Shown piece after piece: positions 41,630 to 50,585 of a stretch of 64,000 nt of DNA. Source of the DNA: JAGLON01 sp041394985 (GTDB lineage: Bacteria; Zixibacteria; MSB-5A5; GN15; JAAZOE01); NCBI GenBank assembly GCA_041394985.1, contig JAWLBI010000001.1, forward strand, positions 1,798,001 through 1,862,000. Direction: 5' to 3'. The number at the start of each line of letters is the position of its first letter. Positions within the stretch are counted from its first letter, which is position 1. A model generated the notes under the pieces. The model did not search any database and was not told the DNA's origin. It worked only from the letters and a program-made list of their open reading frames with translations. A program made the position numbers and the translations under genes.

Positions 41630-42205
41630 TTGGAAGAAAACAAGAACAATCCGGTAGTAAAGGCAGAGGACGCTACTGAGCAGGCGCTGATTGTCCGAGC
41701 CAAGAGCGGCGATAAGGCCGCGTTCGGGCAATTAGTGAAAAAACACCAGCAAAGGGTACTGAGAATGGTTGTCGCCATGACCGGGAGCCTGGACAGCGCG
41801 ATGGACATCGTGCAGGACAGCTTTATCCGGGCCTATCATGCATTGGATACGTTCGAGGCCGATCGGCCGTTCTATCCATGGATATCGACTATTGCTACCA
41901 ACCTGACGTTGAACTTCCTGAAGCGGGGCAAGCGGGAAGTCAGTTTCAATCCCGAGCTGGACAACCGTGAAGCGGGAGAAGACCCGCTGAAGAAATTGCG
42001 CGTCCGTGAGAATGAAAAACGCCTTCTGGATGCGGTTCAGGAATTACCGGAGCAGTATCGCAGCGTATTTGTATTGAGGAGCTTCGAACACTTGAGCTAT
42101 ACCGAAATTGCGACCCGATTGAATATATCGCAGGGAACGGTCGATTCGAGGCTGTACCGGGCGCGCCAGATACTGTTGGAGAAATTAAAGGATTTACTGG
42201 AGTAG
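41630..42205 (+). CDS. ECF-family sigma factor, second
   Basis: A 191-residue sigma-70 family protein with region 2 (AFGQLVKKHQQRVLRMVVAM; DIVQDSFIRAYHAL; PFYPWISTIATNLTLNFLKR) and region 4 (LPEQYRSVFVLRSFEHLSYT with HTH). The frame opens with TTG at 41630, and no ATG lies before region 2, so TTG is taken as the start although only weak purine pairing is seen upstream. It is likely coupled with holA upstream and the anti-sigma gene 1 base downstream. It belongs to the RpoE-like group. Confidence 0.93.
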   Translation: MEENKNNPVVKAEDATEQALIVRAKSGDKAAFGQLVKKHQQRVLRMVVAMTGSLDSAMDIVQDSFIRAYHALDTFEADRPFYPWISTIATNLTLNFLKRGKREVSFNPELDNREAGEDPLKKLRVRENEKRLLDAVQELPEQYRSVFVLRSFEHLSYTEIATRLNISQGTVDSRLYRARQILLEKLKDLLE

Positions 42206-42206
42206 T

Positions 42207-43598
42207 ATGGAAAACGGTAAATCAAAATACGAGGAAAAACTGTCGGCCTATCTCGACGGTGAACTATCGCCCGAAGAGATGGCGGAAATCGCGGCGGAAC
42301 TGGAATCCAATTCCGCCCTGGCCGACAAGTTGGAACAGCTACGCCGCATGGATGATTTGGCAGGCGCGGCTCTGCAGGATTTCGACGAGGCGCTGCTGGC
42401 GAAGCTCGAACACAATATCATGGACAATCTCGATGCGAAAGTCGTCAAACTGCCCGAATTCGATGATATTGCGCATGAAGAACCGCAGAAAAAAATCATT
42501 CCGGTCTGGCAGCGCTATGTGACGATAGCGGCCTCGATTGCGGTTTTCTTTTTAGTCGGCAAAATGGCTTTCGATGAGACGAAAAACAAATCGCTTTTGG
42601 CGCCGGAAAGACATACCGATCAAATGATGGTTAAGCCTCGCATGCAGTTGGAGGAAGTGAAAAAGATCGAGTCCGATGAAGCGGTGGAAGACGAAGACGG
42701 GTATATCGACGCCGACCAGCCTCAGGTCGAAGAGGAGCCTTTAACTGGCCGCAGTGAACATCTGAATATGGATGATATTAATGAATATGAGGCCGACAAG
42801 GCAGTCATTTCACCGGAAGAGATGCGCGAGACGTCATATGACGCGACTCCGGTGCAGTCACCGATTCCGCCTCCTGTAATGTCCAATGACGTATCTAAAA
42901 AGGCAAAAGAAGTTCCCAAGCCCCGAGCCGCCCAGGAAGTGCAGAAAGAAGGCACGATAGAGCCCGCAACGGAAACGACCGCGGCCTTTAAGGAAATAAC
43001 GGCCATTGCCGATCAGGATGCCGGCAAAGGCGTTGTAGGCGTCGTCGATACTGAGGAATTCACCCTGGACGAATATGACGATGTTTTGCATACGAATGTC
43101 GTCGGGGATTTCGAACCGAGCGCCATTCAGAAATCGAATGAGTCGGCACGACAGAAGTCTTTATATAAAAGTGAGGCGTCTGCATCGATACTGGATTCTT
43201 TACAGATTGCCCTGATGCCGCTTGACAGTCTGAAGCATATTTTTGCGCTCTATGTACCGGAGGTCGTTCAAAAAGACAAGGAATATCTCAAGCGAGATGT
43301 CGCCTTGATGGGATCGACGATCGGCGGTTCGGAATCGAAAATGCAGGTACTGATCGATTCGCTTGCGCAGCTTCCCGGCATCGATAACGATGTCGAGGAA
43401 ATCGAAAACCTGTACCTCAAGGCGCGCATCTATTATGAATTATATCTGGCGACGGACAATATCCAGCATTATCGAGAGGCTTTGACTGCACGCGACGAAC
43501 TGAACACGCTGCTTGATTCCCAACTCGCGCAGCACCCCGGAGACATGCGCCTTACCGAATACGCCAACGATATCAAATCCTGGCGCTTCAGTAGATAG
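42207..43598 (+). CDS. Anti-sigma factor-like membrane protein with long periplasmic part
   Basis: A 463-residue protein. The N-terminus has LSAYLDGELSPEEMAEIAAEL, the typical opening of zinc-less anti-sigma domains (no HxxxCxxC seen). A helix at about 107-121 spans the membrane. The C-terminal 340 residues are long, acidic and mostly disordered up to about 330 (many E/D/T/P), then alpha-helical (about 335-463). The length is well above the usual 200-250. It likely sequesters the sigma factor of the gene 1 base upstream. The large outer domain may sense envelope state (inference). Confidence 0.82.
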   Translation: MENGKSKYEEKLSAYLDGELSPEEMAEIAAELESNSALADKLEQLRRMDDLAGAALQDFDEALLAKLEHNIMDNLDAKVVKLPEFDDIAHEEPQKKIIPVWQRYVTIAASIAVFFLVGKMAFDETKNKSLLAPERHTDQMMVKPRMQLEEVKKIESDEAVEDEDGYIDADQPQVEEEPLTGRSEHLNMDDINEYEADKAVISPEEMRETSYDATPVQSPIPPPVMSNDVSKKAKEVPKPRAAQEVQKEGTIEPATETTAAFKEITAIADQDAGKGVVGVVDTEEFTLDEYDDVLHTNVVGDFEPSAIQKSNESARQKSLYKSEASASILDSLQIALMPLDSLKHIFALYVPEVVQKDKEYLKRDVALMGSTIGGSESKMQVLIDSLAQLPGIDNDVEEIENLYLKARIYYELYLATDNIQHYREALTARDELNTLLDSQLAQHPGDMRLTEYANDIKSWRFSR

Positions 43599-43602
43599 GG
43601 CC

Positions 43603-44271
43603 ATGGGCTGGTTCTCCGGAAATAAAGACACCGAACAAGATCCCTACCTGCAAAAACGCCTCGATATGGTGCGCATACAAATCGCCGGGCGGGATGTGAC
43701 TGACGAATCCGTCCTCGATACCATGCGCCGAGTGCCTCGGCACGAATTCGTGTCGCCGCGATACCGCAACAGCGCCTATGACGACTCTCCATTGCCGATA
43801 GAAAACGATCAGACGATATCGCAACCGTATATCGTCGGTTCTATGACCGAGCGACTCAAGCCGTCGAAATCGAAAATTGTTCTCGAAATCGGCACCGGTT
43901 CGGGGTATCAGACGGCGGTGCTGGCCGAGTTATTCGAAAAAGTGTACACGGTCGAATACTTCAAGGATCTTGCAATTCAGGCGAAGCGGACGCTTGAGCG
44001 GCTGGGATATGCCAATATCGTATTTCATATCGGCGACGGCCTTATTGTCCCATCCGATCCCCCGGATTTCGATGCTATTATCGTCACGGCTGCGCCTGAA
44101 TTGTTCCCGGATAGTCTATTGAGGCGTTTGCGGCCCGGAGGGCAATTAGTCATCCCGGTCGGCTCATATGCTCAGACACTTCAGGTGGCCAGTAAAGACG
44201 AAGAAGGCCAAGTTTCAATCCGCAGTTTGTACGGCGTCCGATTCGTATCACTCCGCTCCGATTCCCAATGA
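43603..44271 (+). CDS. pcm: Protein-L-isoaspartate O-methyltransferase
   Basis: A 222-residue SAM-dependent repair methyltransferase for isoaspartyl residues. The SAM motif is VLEIGTGSGYQTAVLAELF, with QTISQPYIVGSMTERL earlier and DAIIVTAAPELFP later, as in the family. The ATG at 43603 is chosen; the frame continues upstream inside the anti-sigma gene but AGGG (43597-43600) supports this start. Length matches. The gene lies 4 bases after the anti-sigma gene. Confidence 0.93.
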   Translation: MGWFSGNKDTEQDPYLQKRLDMVRIQIAGRDVTDESVLDTMRRVPRHEFVSPRYRNSAYDDSPLPIENDQTISQPYIVGSMTERLKPSKSKIVLEIGTGSGYQTAVLAELFEKVYTVEYFKDLAIQAKRTLERLGYANIVFHIGDGLIVPSDPPDFDAIIVTAAPELFPDSLLRRLRPGGQLVIPVGSYAQTLQVASKDEEGQVSIRSLYGVRFVSLRSDSQ

Positions 44272-44352
44272 TAAAAAACAGGATAACTTTTTTGCCGATT
44301 TCTCGTAAATAAAACCGGCACGTTATTTAGTTTTCATAGAAAGGAGGCGCCT

Positions 44353-44826
44353 GTGGATAATCGACTTTACAGGTCCCGGACGGATAGTACTATTGCCGGA
44401 GTGTGTGGAGGTTTGGGTGAATACTTCAACATTGACCCGACAATAATACGCATATTGTTTGTGCTGTTTTTATTTGTCGACGGGGTCAGCCTTCTTGCTT
44501 ATATCATTGCCTGGATCATCATTCCACGGCAGCCGTTGGCGGTTGTCGACAATGAGGTTACGGGCGCGACGGCGAAGCCGCTCGAACGAAAGGAGAAAGA
44601 GTATCCCGGCTGGAATAAATACCTACCGGGCGGAATTCTTATCGGTATTGGTGTCTTCTTCATTCTGAGGGAGCATTATTGGTGGTGGCACACTGAGCGA
44701 TTCTGGCCGCTGCTTTTGATCGGCGTCGGCGTATTTCTGTTGTTCAGGTTCACGCGTGAAAAAAAGGCATCGGAGCAATCCAATCAATCGTTAGAAGGAG
44801 GTGCGCATGAATCCGGCAAGATTTAG
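44353..44826 (+). CDS. PspC-domain membrane protein
   Basis: A 157-residue protein. The PspC domain fills residues 1-60 (RLYRSRTDSTIAGVCGGLGE, then YFNIDPTIIRILFVLF), followed by two more hydrophobic segments near 95-108 and 117-132. The start is GTG at 44353 after AAGGAGG (44341-44347). PspC proteins sense membrane stress. The second half resembles LiaI/LiaF-type membrane regions. It overlaps the next gene by 20 bases. Confidence 0.9.
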   Translation: MDNRLYRSRTDSTIAGVCGGLGEYFNIDPTIIRILFVLFLFVDGVSLLAYIIAWIIIPRQPLAVVDNEVTGATAKPLERKEKEYPGWNKYLPGGILIGIGVFFILREHYWWWHTERFWPLLLIGVGVFLLFRFTREKKASEQSNQSLEGGAHESGKI

Positions 44827-45715
44827 ATGGGGGATATTGTTCATTCTGGCCGGGGTGCTGCTCATCCTGCACAATTTCCGATACATGGATTGGTGGGCGT
44901 GGGAACGTATCGGTTCCCTCTGGCCGCTTCTGTTGATTGCGATCGGTGTGGAGAAAATTTTCGCGCAAACGAAAGTACAATTTATTTCCTACCTTGCGCC
45001 GGTAGCGCTGGCCGCGATTATTGTCTTTGTCGCAGTCGGCGGCGGGGTCGATGAAAATCTTCGTACGATCGGCAGCATTTCCCGATACAATCTTGAAATG
45101 AAACCGGAATACAAATCATTGACGCTTGACTTTGCGCTGGACAATGATGACTTATCGCTGCAAAGGACATCAACGAGTGATTTGGTGCGATGCCGCTTTG
45201 GCGGTGACAGTCGCGCCCCGGGTATTGAACTCGATGATGATGGTGGAGACGTCACGCTGCGCTTAGATGAAGGTAAGGGGCCGAGACGATGGATCAGAAT
45301 CAATTCGGGACATCGCTCCTCCAATCGGTGGTCGGCGGGTGTAAACGGCGCCATTCCTGTAACATTAAAACTCACCGGCGATAAAGCAGACATGCGTATC
45401 GATGGTCGGGAACTAGATATCAGGGAATTACTGGTCGATTCCGAGAGCGGAGATGTCAATATTTCCATCGGATCTGCGGCAGATTTGGTCAAAGTCAAAC
45501 TGCAGGGCGATCAGGCGGATTTTACCATAACCGTTCCTCGGACCTCCGGTATTAAAGTAGTAAATGCCGACGAATCCATCTTTCGGCGGTTCAGTAAAAT
45601 CGGTTTAATAGAGAATACCGACGGGTACATAAGTGAAGGCTATGATACGCTGTCGCCTAAAATCGAATTGGATCTGTCCAGCGATATCAGGCAGTTTTCT
45701 CTCGATTATGATTGA
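44807..45715 (+). CDS. LiaF-like membrane protein with adhesin-like beta domain
   Basis: A 302-residue protein. The N-terminal part (about 8-85) holds membrane helices of the LiaI/LiaF type (RWGILFILAGVLLILHNF). The remainder (about 95-302) is a beta-rich, right-handed-repeat-like domain (LTLDFALDNDD ... GDVNISIGSA), as in the DUF4097/LiaF-C group. ATG at 44807 is chosen, with AAGGAGG at 44795-44801. It forms a coupled pair with the PspC protein: together they resemble a membrane-stress module such as LiaFSR without its kinase. A terminator follows. Confidence 0.82.
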   Translation: MNPARFRWGILFILAGVLLILHNFRYMDWWAWERIGSLWPLLLIAIGVEKIFAQTKVQFISYLAPVALAAIIVFVAVGGGVDENLRTIGSISRYNLEMKPEYKSLTLDFALDNDDLSLQRTSTSDLVRCRFGGDSRAPGIELDDDGGDVTLRLDEGKGPRRWIRINSGHRSSNRWSAGVNGAIPVTLKLTGDKADMRIDGRELDIRELLVDSESGDVNISIGSAADLVKVKLQGDQADFTITVPRTSGIKVVNADESIFRRFSKIGLIENTDGYISEGYDTLSPKIELDLSSDIRQFSLDYD

Positions 45716-45741
45716 TTGCTTTTTTCTCAATATCCACCTCG

Positions 45742-45774
45742 AGCGCCTCTGAACGGATTTCGGAGGCGCTTTTT
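45742..45774 (+). terminator. Intrinsic terminator after the PspC/LiaF pair
   Basis: Stem 45742-45749 with 45763-45770 (8 bp, extendable through a G-T pair), followed by TTTTATT. Confidence 0.9.
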
Positions 45775-45843
45775 ATTAGGGGGCACCATATCCCCAATTG
45801 ACATTTGAGCCAAATTGTGTTAATTCGCTTTCAGGAATCGATT

Positions 45844-46758
45844 ATGGATTATCAGAGAATTATCGAAGAGATTGCGGGTGAAGTCAAACCGCTGTTGACG
45901 CAGGGGAAGATCGCGGATTATATCCCTGAACTGGCCAAGGTATCGCCAACCAAGTTCGGCATGGCGGTTCGAACGGCCGGCGGCGAATTATTCACGGTCG
46001 GCGATGCGAGCGAGCGATTCTCCATCCAATCGATTTCCAAACTCTTCACGCTGACGCTGGCCATGATTCATGCCGGCGATAAACTGTGGGAGCGGACAGG
46101 GCGCGAGGCGTCCGGGTCGGCATTCAATTCACTTGTGCAGCTCGAGTATGAAAACGGCGTACCCCGCAATCCGTTCATCAATGCCGGCGCGCTGGTCGTG
46201 ACCGATGTTATTATTTCGCGGCTCAGCAACGCCAAGCAATCGGTAATGGATTTCGTGAGGGGATTGTGCGGAAAGAAAGACATCAAGTTCGATCTGACCG
46301 TTGCGCAATCCGAGAGTCGCACCGGGCATCGCAACAAGGCGTTGGCGCATTTCCTGAAAAGTTTCGGCAATCTCCATAATGATACGGATGAAGTGCTTGA
46401 TGCCTATTTCCACCATTGCTCGATAGCCATGAGTTGCGTCGAACTGGCTGACGCCTGTATGTATCTTGTCAAAGACGGCATTAATCCGATCAATCAATCC
46501 CGCATCACGACCGAGAGCCAGGCGAAATACATCAATTCACTGATGCTCACCTGCGGCACGTACGACGATGTCGGCGATTTTGCCTATCGTGTCGGATTGC
46601 CGGGGAAGAGCGGTGTCGGCGGAGGAATTGTGGCCGTCATGCCCGATGAATTCGCGGTGTGCGTCTGGTCGCCCGGGCTTAACGAGAGCGGCAATTCACT
46701 GGCCGGTGTCAAGGCGCTGGAATTATTCACGACCAAGACCGGTATTTCCATTTTCTAA
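45844..46758 (+). CDS. glsA: Glutaminase
   Basis: A 304-residue serine-dependent glutaminase (penicillin-binding protein-like fold) hydrolysing glutamine to glutamate and ammonia. S63-x-x-K66 (QSISK) is the catalytic pair. ENGVPRNPFINAGALVV and the later GKSGVGGGIVAVMP are family blocks. The ATG at 45844 follows CAGGAAT; the frame to 45805 is unsupported. Length matches E. coli YbaS/YneH. It stands alone between a terminator and the M1 peptidase gene. Confidence 0.95.
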   Translation: MDYQRIIEEIAGEVKPLLTQGKIADYIPELAKVSPTKFGMAVRTAGGELFTVGDASERFSIQSISKLFTLTLAMIHAGDKLWERTGREASGSAFNSLVQLEYENGVPRNPFINAGALVVTDVIISRLSNAKQSVMDFVRGLCGKKDIKFDLTVAQSESRTGHRNKALAHFLKSFGNLHNDTDEVLDAYFHHCSIAMSCVELADACMYLVKDGINPINQSRITTESQAKYINSLMLTCGTYDDVGDFAYRVGLPGKSGVGGGIVAVMPDEFAVCVWSPGLNESGNSLAGVKALELFTTKTGISIF

Positions 46759-46847
46759 TCCAATGTGCTGGACCATAATGGCTTGCATGGGCATGTATTT
46801 TTCGTATATTAATTATATCTATCATTCATACCGCTGAGGTTACCGAC

Positions 46848-49043
46848 ATGCGAACTGCTATCGCCATTCTCGGAGCAGTAATTGTACTGCTGGCCTTCTG
46901 CCAGAGTTTGACTATGGCCAGATCCGAAGCCCTCCAACAGCTTTATGATGCCGAACAGCAAAGCTGGCAGGAGTATATGATCCGATTCGCCGATGTGTAC
47001 CCCGATTCCACTTTTGACGTCACATTTTATTATATCAATATCGATGTCGCTGTTGATTCCGAGTATATCGCAGGTGATGTCAGGTGTCTCTTTACGGTTC
47101 TGGAAGACGGTATCGATTTGATTCGATTGAACCTGCAGGATTCTCTCGGTATCGACAGCATAACCGGTAATTGCAGTTCATTCACGCATTCCAACGATAC
47201 GATATACATTTCCCTCGACCGGGCCTATTCGCAAGGCGAAACCGCCGAGGTCCATGTGTTTTATCAAGGGGATCCTCCTTTGATTAATGGCACCAAGGCC
47301 TTGCGCTACAATACTCATGGTTCGAACGAGATTATTATTGCATCACTGTCGACGCCGTATCTGGCCCATTATTGGTGGCCATGTAAAGACGGCCCCGGGG
47401 ATAAGCCTGATTCGGTCTACCTGGATGTCACCATTCCCGACACCGTTATCAATGGATTCGAACTGACGGTAGTATCGAACGGGACGCTGGACAATACATT
47501 TGGCTTTGGCGGGAAGAAGACGTTTCAGTGGCGAGAGCGATATCCGATTGTTACGTACTATGTCATGATAGCGATTTCGAATTACCACATCGTGCAACAA
47601 CAGTACACGCATCCCGATGGCGATTTCCCATTAGTGTATACTCTTTTCAATGAGACATTGAGCGAATCGCTGGTGGGCCTGTCCGATCTCCCCGACGTCA
47701 TGGATTTCTTTTCCTCGATTTTCGGACCATATCCGTTCAGAAATGAGAAATACGGCATATCGGAACTGGGATTTTACGGCGGTATCGAAAATCAGACAAA
47801 CACGATTCAGAACCGATGCGACCTGAGTTACTTCAGCGTAACAATTCATGAGTTGTCGCATATGTGGTTTGCGGATATGATTACCTGCCGCGATTGGCAT
47901 CATGGATGGGTAAATGAAGGATTCGCCTCCTATAGTGAGGCCTTATGGACAGAGCATACGCAGGGGCCGACAGCCTATCGAGAAGCAATGGAATTAATGA
48001 AGTATTTTGGACCGGGAAGTGTCTATCTTGATGATACATCAGATCCATTTCAAGTGTTTATCGCCATCATCTATAATAAAGGTGCCTGGGTACTGCATAT
48101 GCTGCGAGGCGTACTCGGCGATGAAGTATTCTTCGATTGCCTGTATCAATACGCGACCTCATCGGCATTCATGTATGATCATGCCACGACCGAAGACTTC
48201 CAGCAAGTTTGCGAGACCGTCAGCGGAGAGGATCTTGATTACTTTTTTCAACAGTGGATTTACGGGACATACTTTCCGGCATATCAGTATTCATATGTGA
48301 CCAGGTTAAATCCGGATCCGACCGGCCCGAATTTCGAGACACATATCCATGTGAGTCAGACGCAATCGACTGACCCGATGGCCTTTCACATGCCGATTGA
48401 TTTCCAGCTCTGGTATGCGTCAGGATATTCGATAGAAAAACGGTTCAATGATGCTCGTGAGGAAGATATCGTTATTTTGACGGAGTTTAATCCGGATTCC
48501 GTCAGATTCGATCCATTTGATAATATCCTGTCGACGGTGCAGAGAAATGTATATACTCTTCATCTAATTACTGATTCGCTGGATGATGGAAACTTGTACA
48601 CTCCTTATGCGGATACGATCAGAGTAATTTGCAACAGCGGAGCATTCCGTATCAGTGTTATTGAAGGCGAATTACCTGATGGACTCAGCCTCGGAGAATT
48701 CGATGGCATTCTGAGTGGTGTTCCGACGACCATCGCCGATACGGGGTCGCTCCTATTTACCGTTTATGCCGAAGATATGATTCATCTTTCATACCACGAG
48801 ACTCGCCAGTATTCAATTTATATTAAAGGCGGATTGCCTGGTGATGCAAACAATGATTATTCCGTGAATATCGGCGACGCCGTTTTTATCATCCAGTATA
48901 TATTCAACGGAGGAGCGGCGCCGACGGTGGCGAATACCGCCGATGCCAATCAGGATTGCAGCATAAATGTCGGAGATGCAGTCTATCTGATAAACTATAT
49001 ATTCAGGGGTGGTCCGTCACCTCTGATCGGATGTGTGGAATAA
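46848..49043 (+). CDS. Secreted M1-family aminopeptidase with dockerin
   Basis: A 731-residue secreted zinc peptidase. A signal peptide ends near residue 24. The aminopeptidase N-terminal beta domain (about 50-250) is followed by the catalytic domain with the exopeptidase motif GGIENQ (311-316) and HELSH (334-338), with the third zinc ligand E357. A helical region follows, then a putative Ig-type domain (about 580-660, GELPDGLSLGEFDGILSGVP), and a C-terminal dockerin (about 665-726) with two calcium-binding units (GDANNDYSVNIGDAVFIIQY; ADANQDCSINVGDAVYLINY). A dockerin normally binds a cohesin on a scaffold. The large protein at 50586 has a cohesin-like domain. It is convergent with the M28-like gene downstream. 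Confidence 0.94.
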   Translation: MRTAIAILGAVIVLLAFCQSLTMARSEALQQLYDAEQQSWQEYMIRFADVYPDSTFDVTFYYINIDVAVDSEYIAGDVRCLFTVLEDGIDLIRLNLQDSLGIDSITGNCSSFTHSNDTIYISLDRAYSQGETAEVHVFYQGDPPLINGTKALRYNTHGSNEIIIASLSTPYLAHYWWPCKDGPGDKPDSVYLDVTIPDTVINGFELTVVSNGTLDNTFGFGGKKTFQWRERYPIVTYYVMIAISNYHIVQQQYTHPDGDFPLVYTLFNETLSESLVGLSDLPDVMDFFSSIFGPYPFRNEKYGISELGFYGGIENQTNTIQNRCDLSYFSVTIHELSHMWFADMITCRDWHHGWVNEGFASYSEALWTEHTQGPTAYREAMELMKYFGPGSVYLDDTSDPFQVFIAIIYNKGAWVLHMLRGVLGDEVFFDCLYQYATSSAFMYDHATTEDFQQVCETVSGEDLDYFFQQWIYGTYFPAYQYSYVTRLNPDPTGPNFETHIHVSQTQSTDPMAFHMPIDFQLWYASGYSIEKRFNDAREEDIVILTEFNPDSVRFDPFDNILSTVQRNVYTLHLITDSLDDGNLYTPYADTIRVICNSGAFRISVIEGELPDGLSLGEFDGILSGVPTTIADTGSLLFTVYAEDMIHLSYHETRQYSIYIKGGLPGDANNDYSVNIGDAVFIIQYIFNGGAAPTVANTADANQDCSINVGDAVYLINYIFRGGPSPLIGCVE

Positions 49044-49076
49044 TTTCAATCGCCGAGTATCATCAGAAATCATTTG

Positions 49077-50042
49077 TTATTGCCGATGCCTACCGAGGAT
49101 AATGGCCATAGTTAAGCGTGCTATTTCCGCACAGTATGCCATGTCGCAATTTTCGGGTGTATCCTGCGCCGTGAATGTATATGGGTTGAAATGGAACTCC
49201 TCGAAAAAGATCGATGGTACGCCGTTGCTCCAGAAATAATAGACATCTGAATAAGGGGTATGATCGGTCGTATCGACGGGGACGAGACGAGTGTGCTCCC
49301 CGGCCATCTTATGCGCGAGGGCCGTTAATTCATCGGAACCGGGGCAGACCTGAAAATCGACTCGCCAGTCATCCGTCGACGGACGATAACTGATCTGGTT
49401 GTTGTCTATCATGAATGCGAATTGCTTTCCCGCCTTTTTCATTTCGGTGACATAGTGTTCGCTTCCCGAGGGCCCCTCGGCGAACATAGTCATAAATTCC
49501 TCGGAACCGAACGCCGCGAAATGCAGAGTTATATCCGCATCGAATGCATGCTGTCTGAGTATCCGGGCGATTTCAAGAATTGCCGCTACTCCCGAGGCGT
49601 TATTGTTTGCGCCGGGTGAGAATGTATATGGCTCGGTTTCCGGTCCCATGATCATGCAATCATAGTGAGCCCCGAGGACGCCAATCGAATCCGGGGAGGT
49701 CGTACCTTCCAGAACTGCGATTATATTGTACTGCCATGTTGTATTCATTTGACCGCTTTGAAAGGGATACTCAACTGTGTTTTCCAGAGAATCGATTAGC
49801 ACTGTTTCATACCCGAACTCTCGAAATTTGCCGGCGATCCATAGGGCGATGTCACGTCGGTTTTCAGCCAGCATGAATCGAGTTTTGAAATCTGTGAGCG
49901 CAGTCATGTATGACAGCAGACTGTCCTGATTAATGTCGGCAGAGAGGGGCTCAATTACTTTTTGGGCCGAAACTTCTGGCGTTTGGGCAAACAAGGTCGA
50001 AAACATAAGAAGAAGCGTCAAGGGTAGGGTGATAAATCTCAT
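49077..50042 (-). CDS. Secreted M28-family peptidase homologue lacking one metal ligand
   Basis: A 321-residue exported protein. A signal peptide ends near FAQ (18-20). The M28 fold is present: H126/D128 (GAHYDC), E181/E182, D213 and H261. The residue matching the bridging Asp of active enzymes (D117 in Vibrio aminopeptidase) is Asn147 in SPGANNNASG; the larger M28 protein of this window has Asp there. It may be inactive, or bind one metal or a different substrate. AAGGAAAT lies before the ATG. There is no terminal sorting module. A 33-base gap separates it from the convergent M1 peptidase gene. Confidence 0.88.
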   Translation of the reverse strand: MRFITLPLTLLLMFSTLFAQTPEVSAQKVIEPLSADINQDSLLSYMTALTDFKTRFMLAENRRDIALWIAGKFREFGYETVLIDSLENTVEYPFQSGQMNTTWQYNIIAVLEGTTSPDSIGVLGAHYDCMIMGPETEPYTFSPGANNNASGVAAILEIARILRQHAFDADITLHFAAFGSEEFMTMFAEGPSGSEHYVTEMKKAGKQFAFMIDNNQISYRPSTDDWRVDFQVCPGSDELTALAHKMAGEHTRLVPVDTTDHTPYSDVYYFWSNGVPSIFFEEFHFNPYTFTAQDTPENCDMAYCAEIARLTMAIILGRHRQ

Positions 50043-50585
50043 ATCAAATTTCCTTGAGAACTCGTTTCGGCTATTATTCTTACGAGTAATTAATGAGATT
50101 TAGGTCGATATTTCAATCTAATTAACAGGTCGTTTCTGCGGTAGTTCTCATGGGATGAATCCCAGTACAGCTTGTGTGCAATAGATTGCATATATTTATT
50201 TAAGTCCGATAACCGGATTGGCTCAAAACTGATAAAAAAACCGGCGATTGTTCATGATTGTAACACAATGTATCAGCCGGAAATCGCCTTCACCCTCGAC
50301 TTGTGGAAATCTCCGCAAGTGCTCATATTCTTTGAACTTGCGTTGAGCCAAAAGGGCTTGACAGGATTAGCGTTTTGGTTATATTTCCGGTAGAAAAAAG
50401 GCACCATACCCGCCTGTACGAGTAGCGCCAGTGTTATTAAAAAAATATTTCTCGTTTACGCACCCGGTATGCTATAAGAACCGATAAGGAGATTTTTCTA
50501 TCGTGCCTGAAACGGCACGATGGTGTCTTTTCATATCCGGGCGTGCGCCCGGAAGCCGGAAAGTAATAACCATTGGGAGGACTGG
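50043..50585 (+). promoter_or_regulatory. Divergent region and structured leader of the giant surface gene
   Basis: A 543-base interval without a gene. A good promoter has TTGACA (50358-50363) and TATATT (50380-50385), 16-bp spacer. A second weaker -10 with an upstream TG (TGC then TATAAG, 50473-50478) is possible. The leader has two tight hairpins: 50500-50507 with 50514-50521 (8 bp, loop TGAAAC) and 50536-50542 with 50547-50553 (7 bp). GGGAGGA precedes the ATG at 50586. I recognise no known riboswitch class in it. The left part, 50043-50357, shows nothing clear; the M28-like gene promoter must lie in it. Confidence 0.45.

Noticed and set aside
41584..41632. Frameshift or pseudogene at the TTG start of the second ECF sigma
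   Set aside because: The sigma protein is complete from region 2 to region 4, so TTG is taken as a genuine start.
50500..50553. Known riboswitch (for example cyclic-di-GMP or cobalamin type)
   Set aside because: The hairpins lack the conserved core sequences of those classes.
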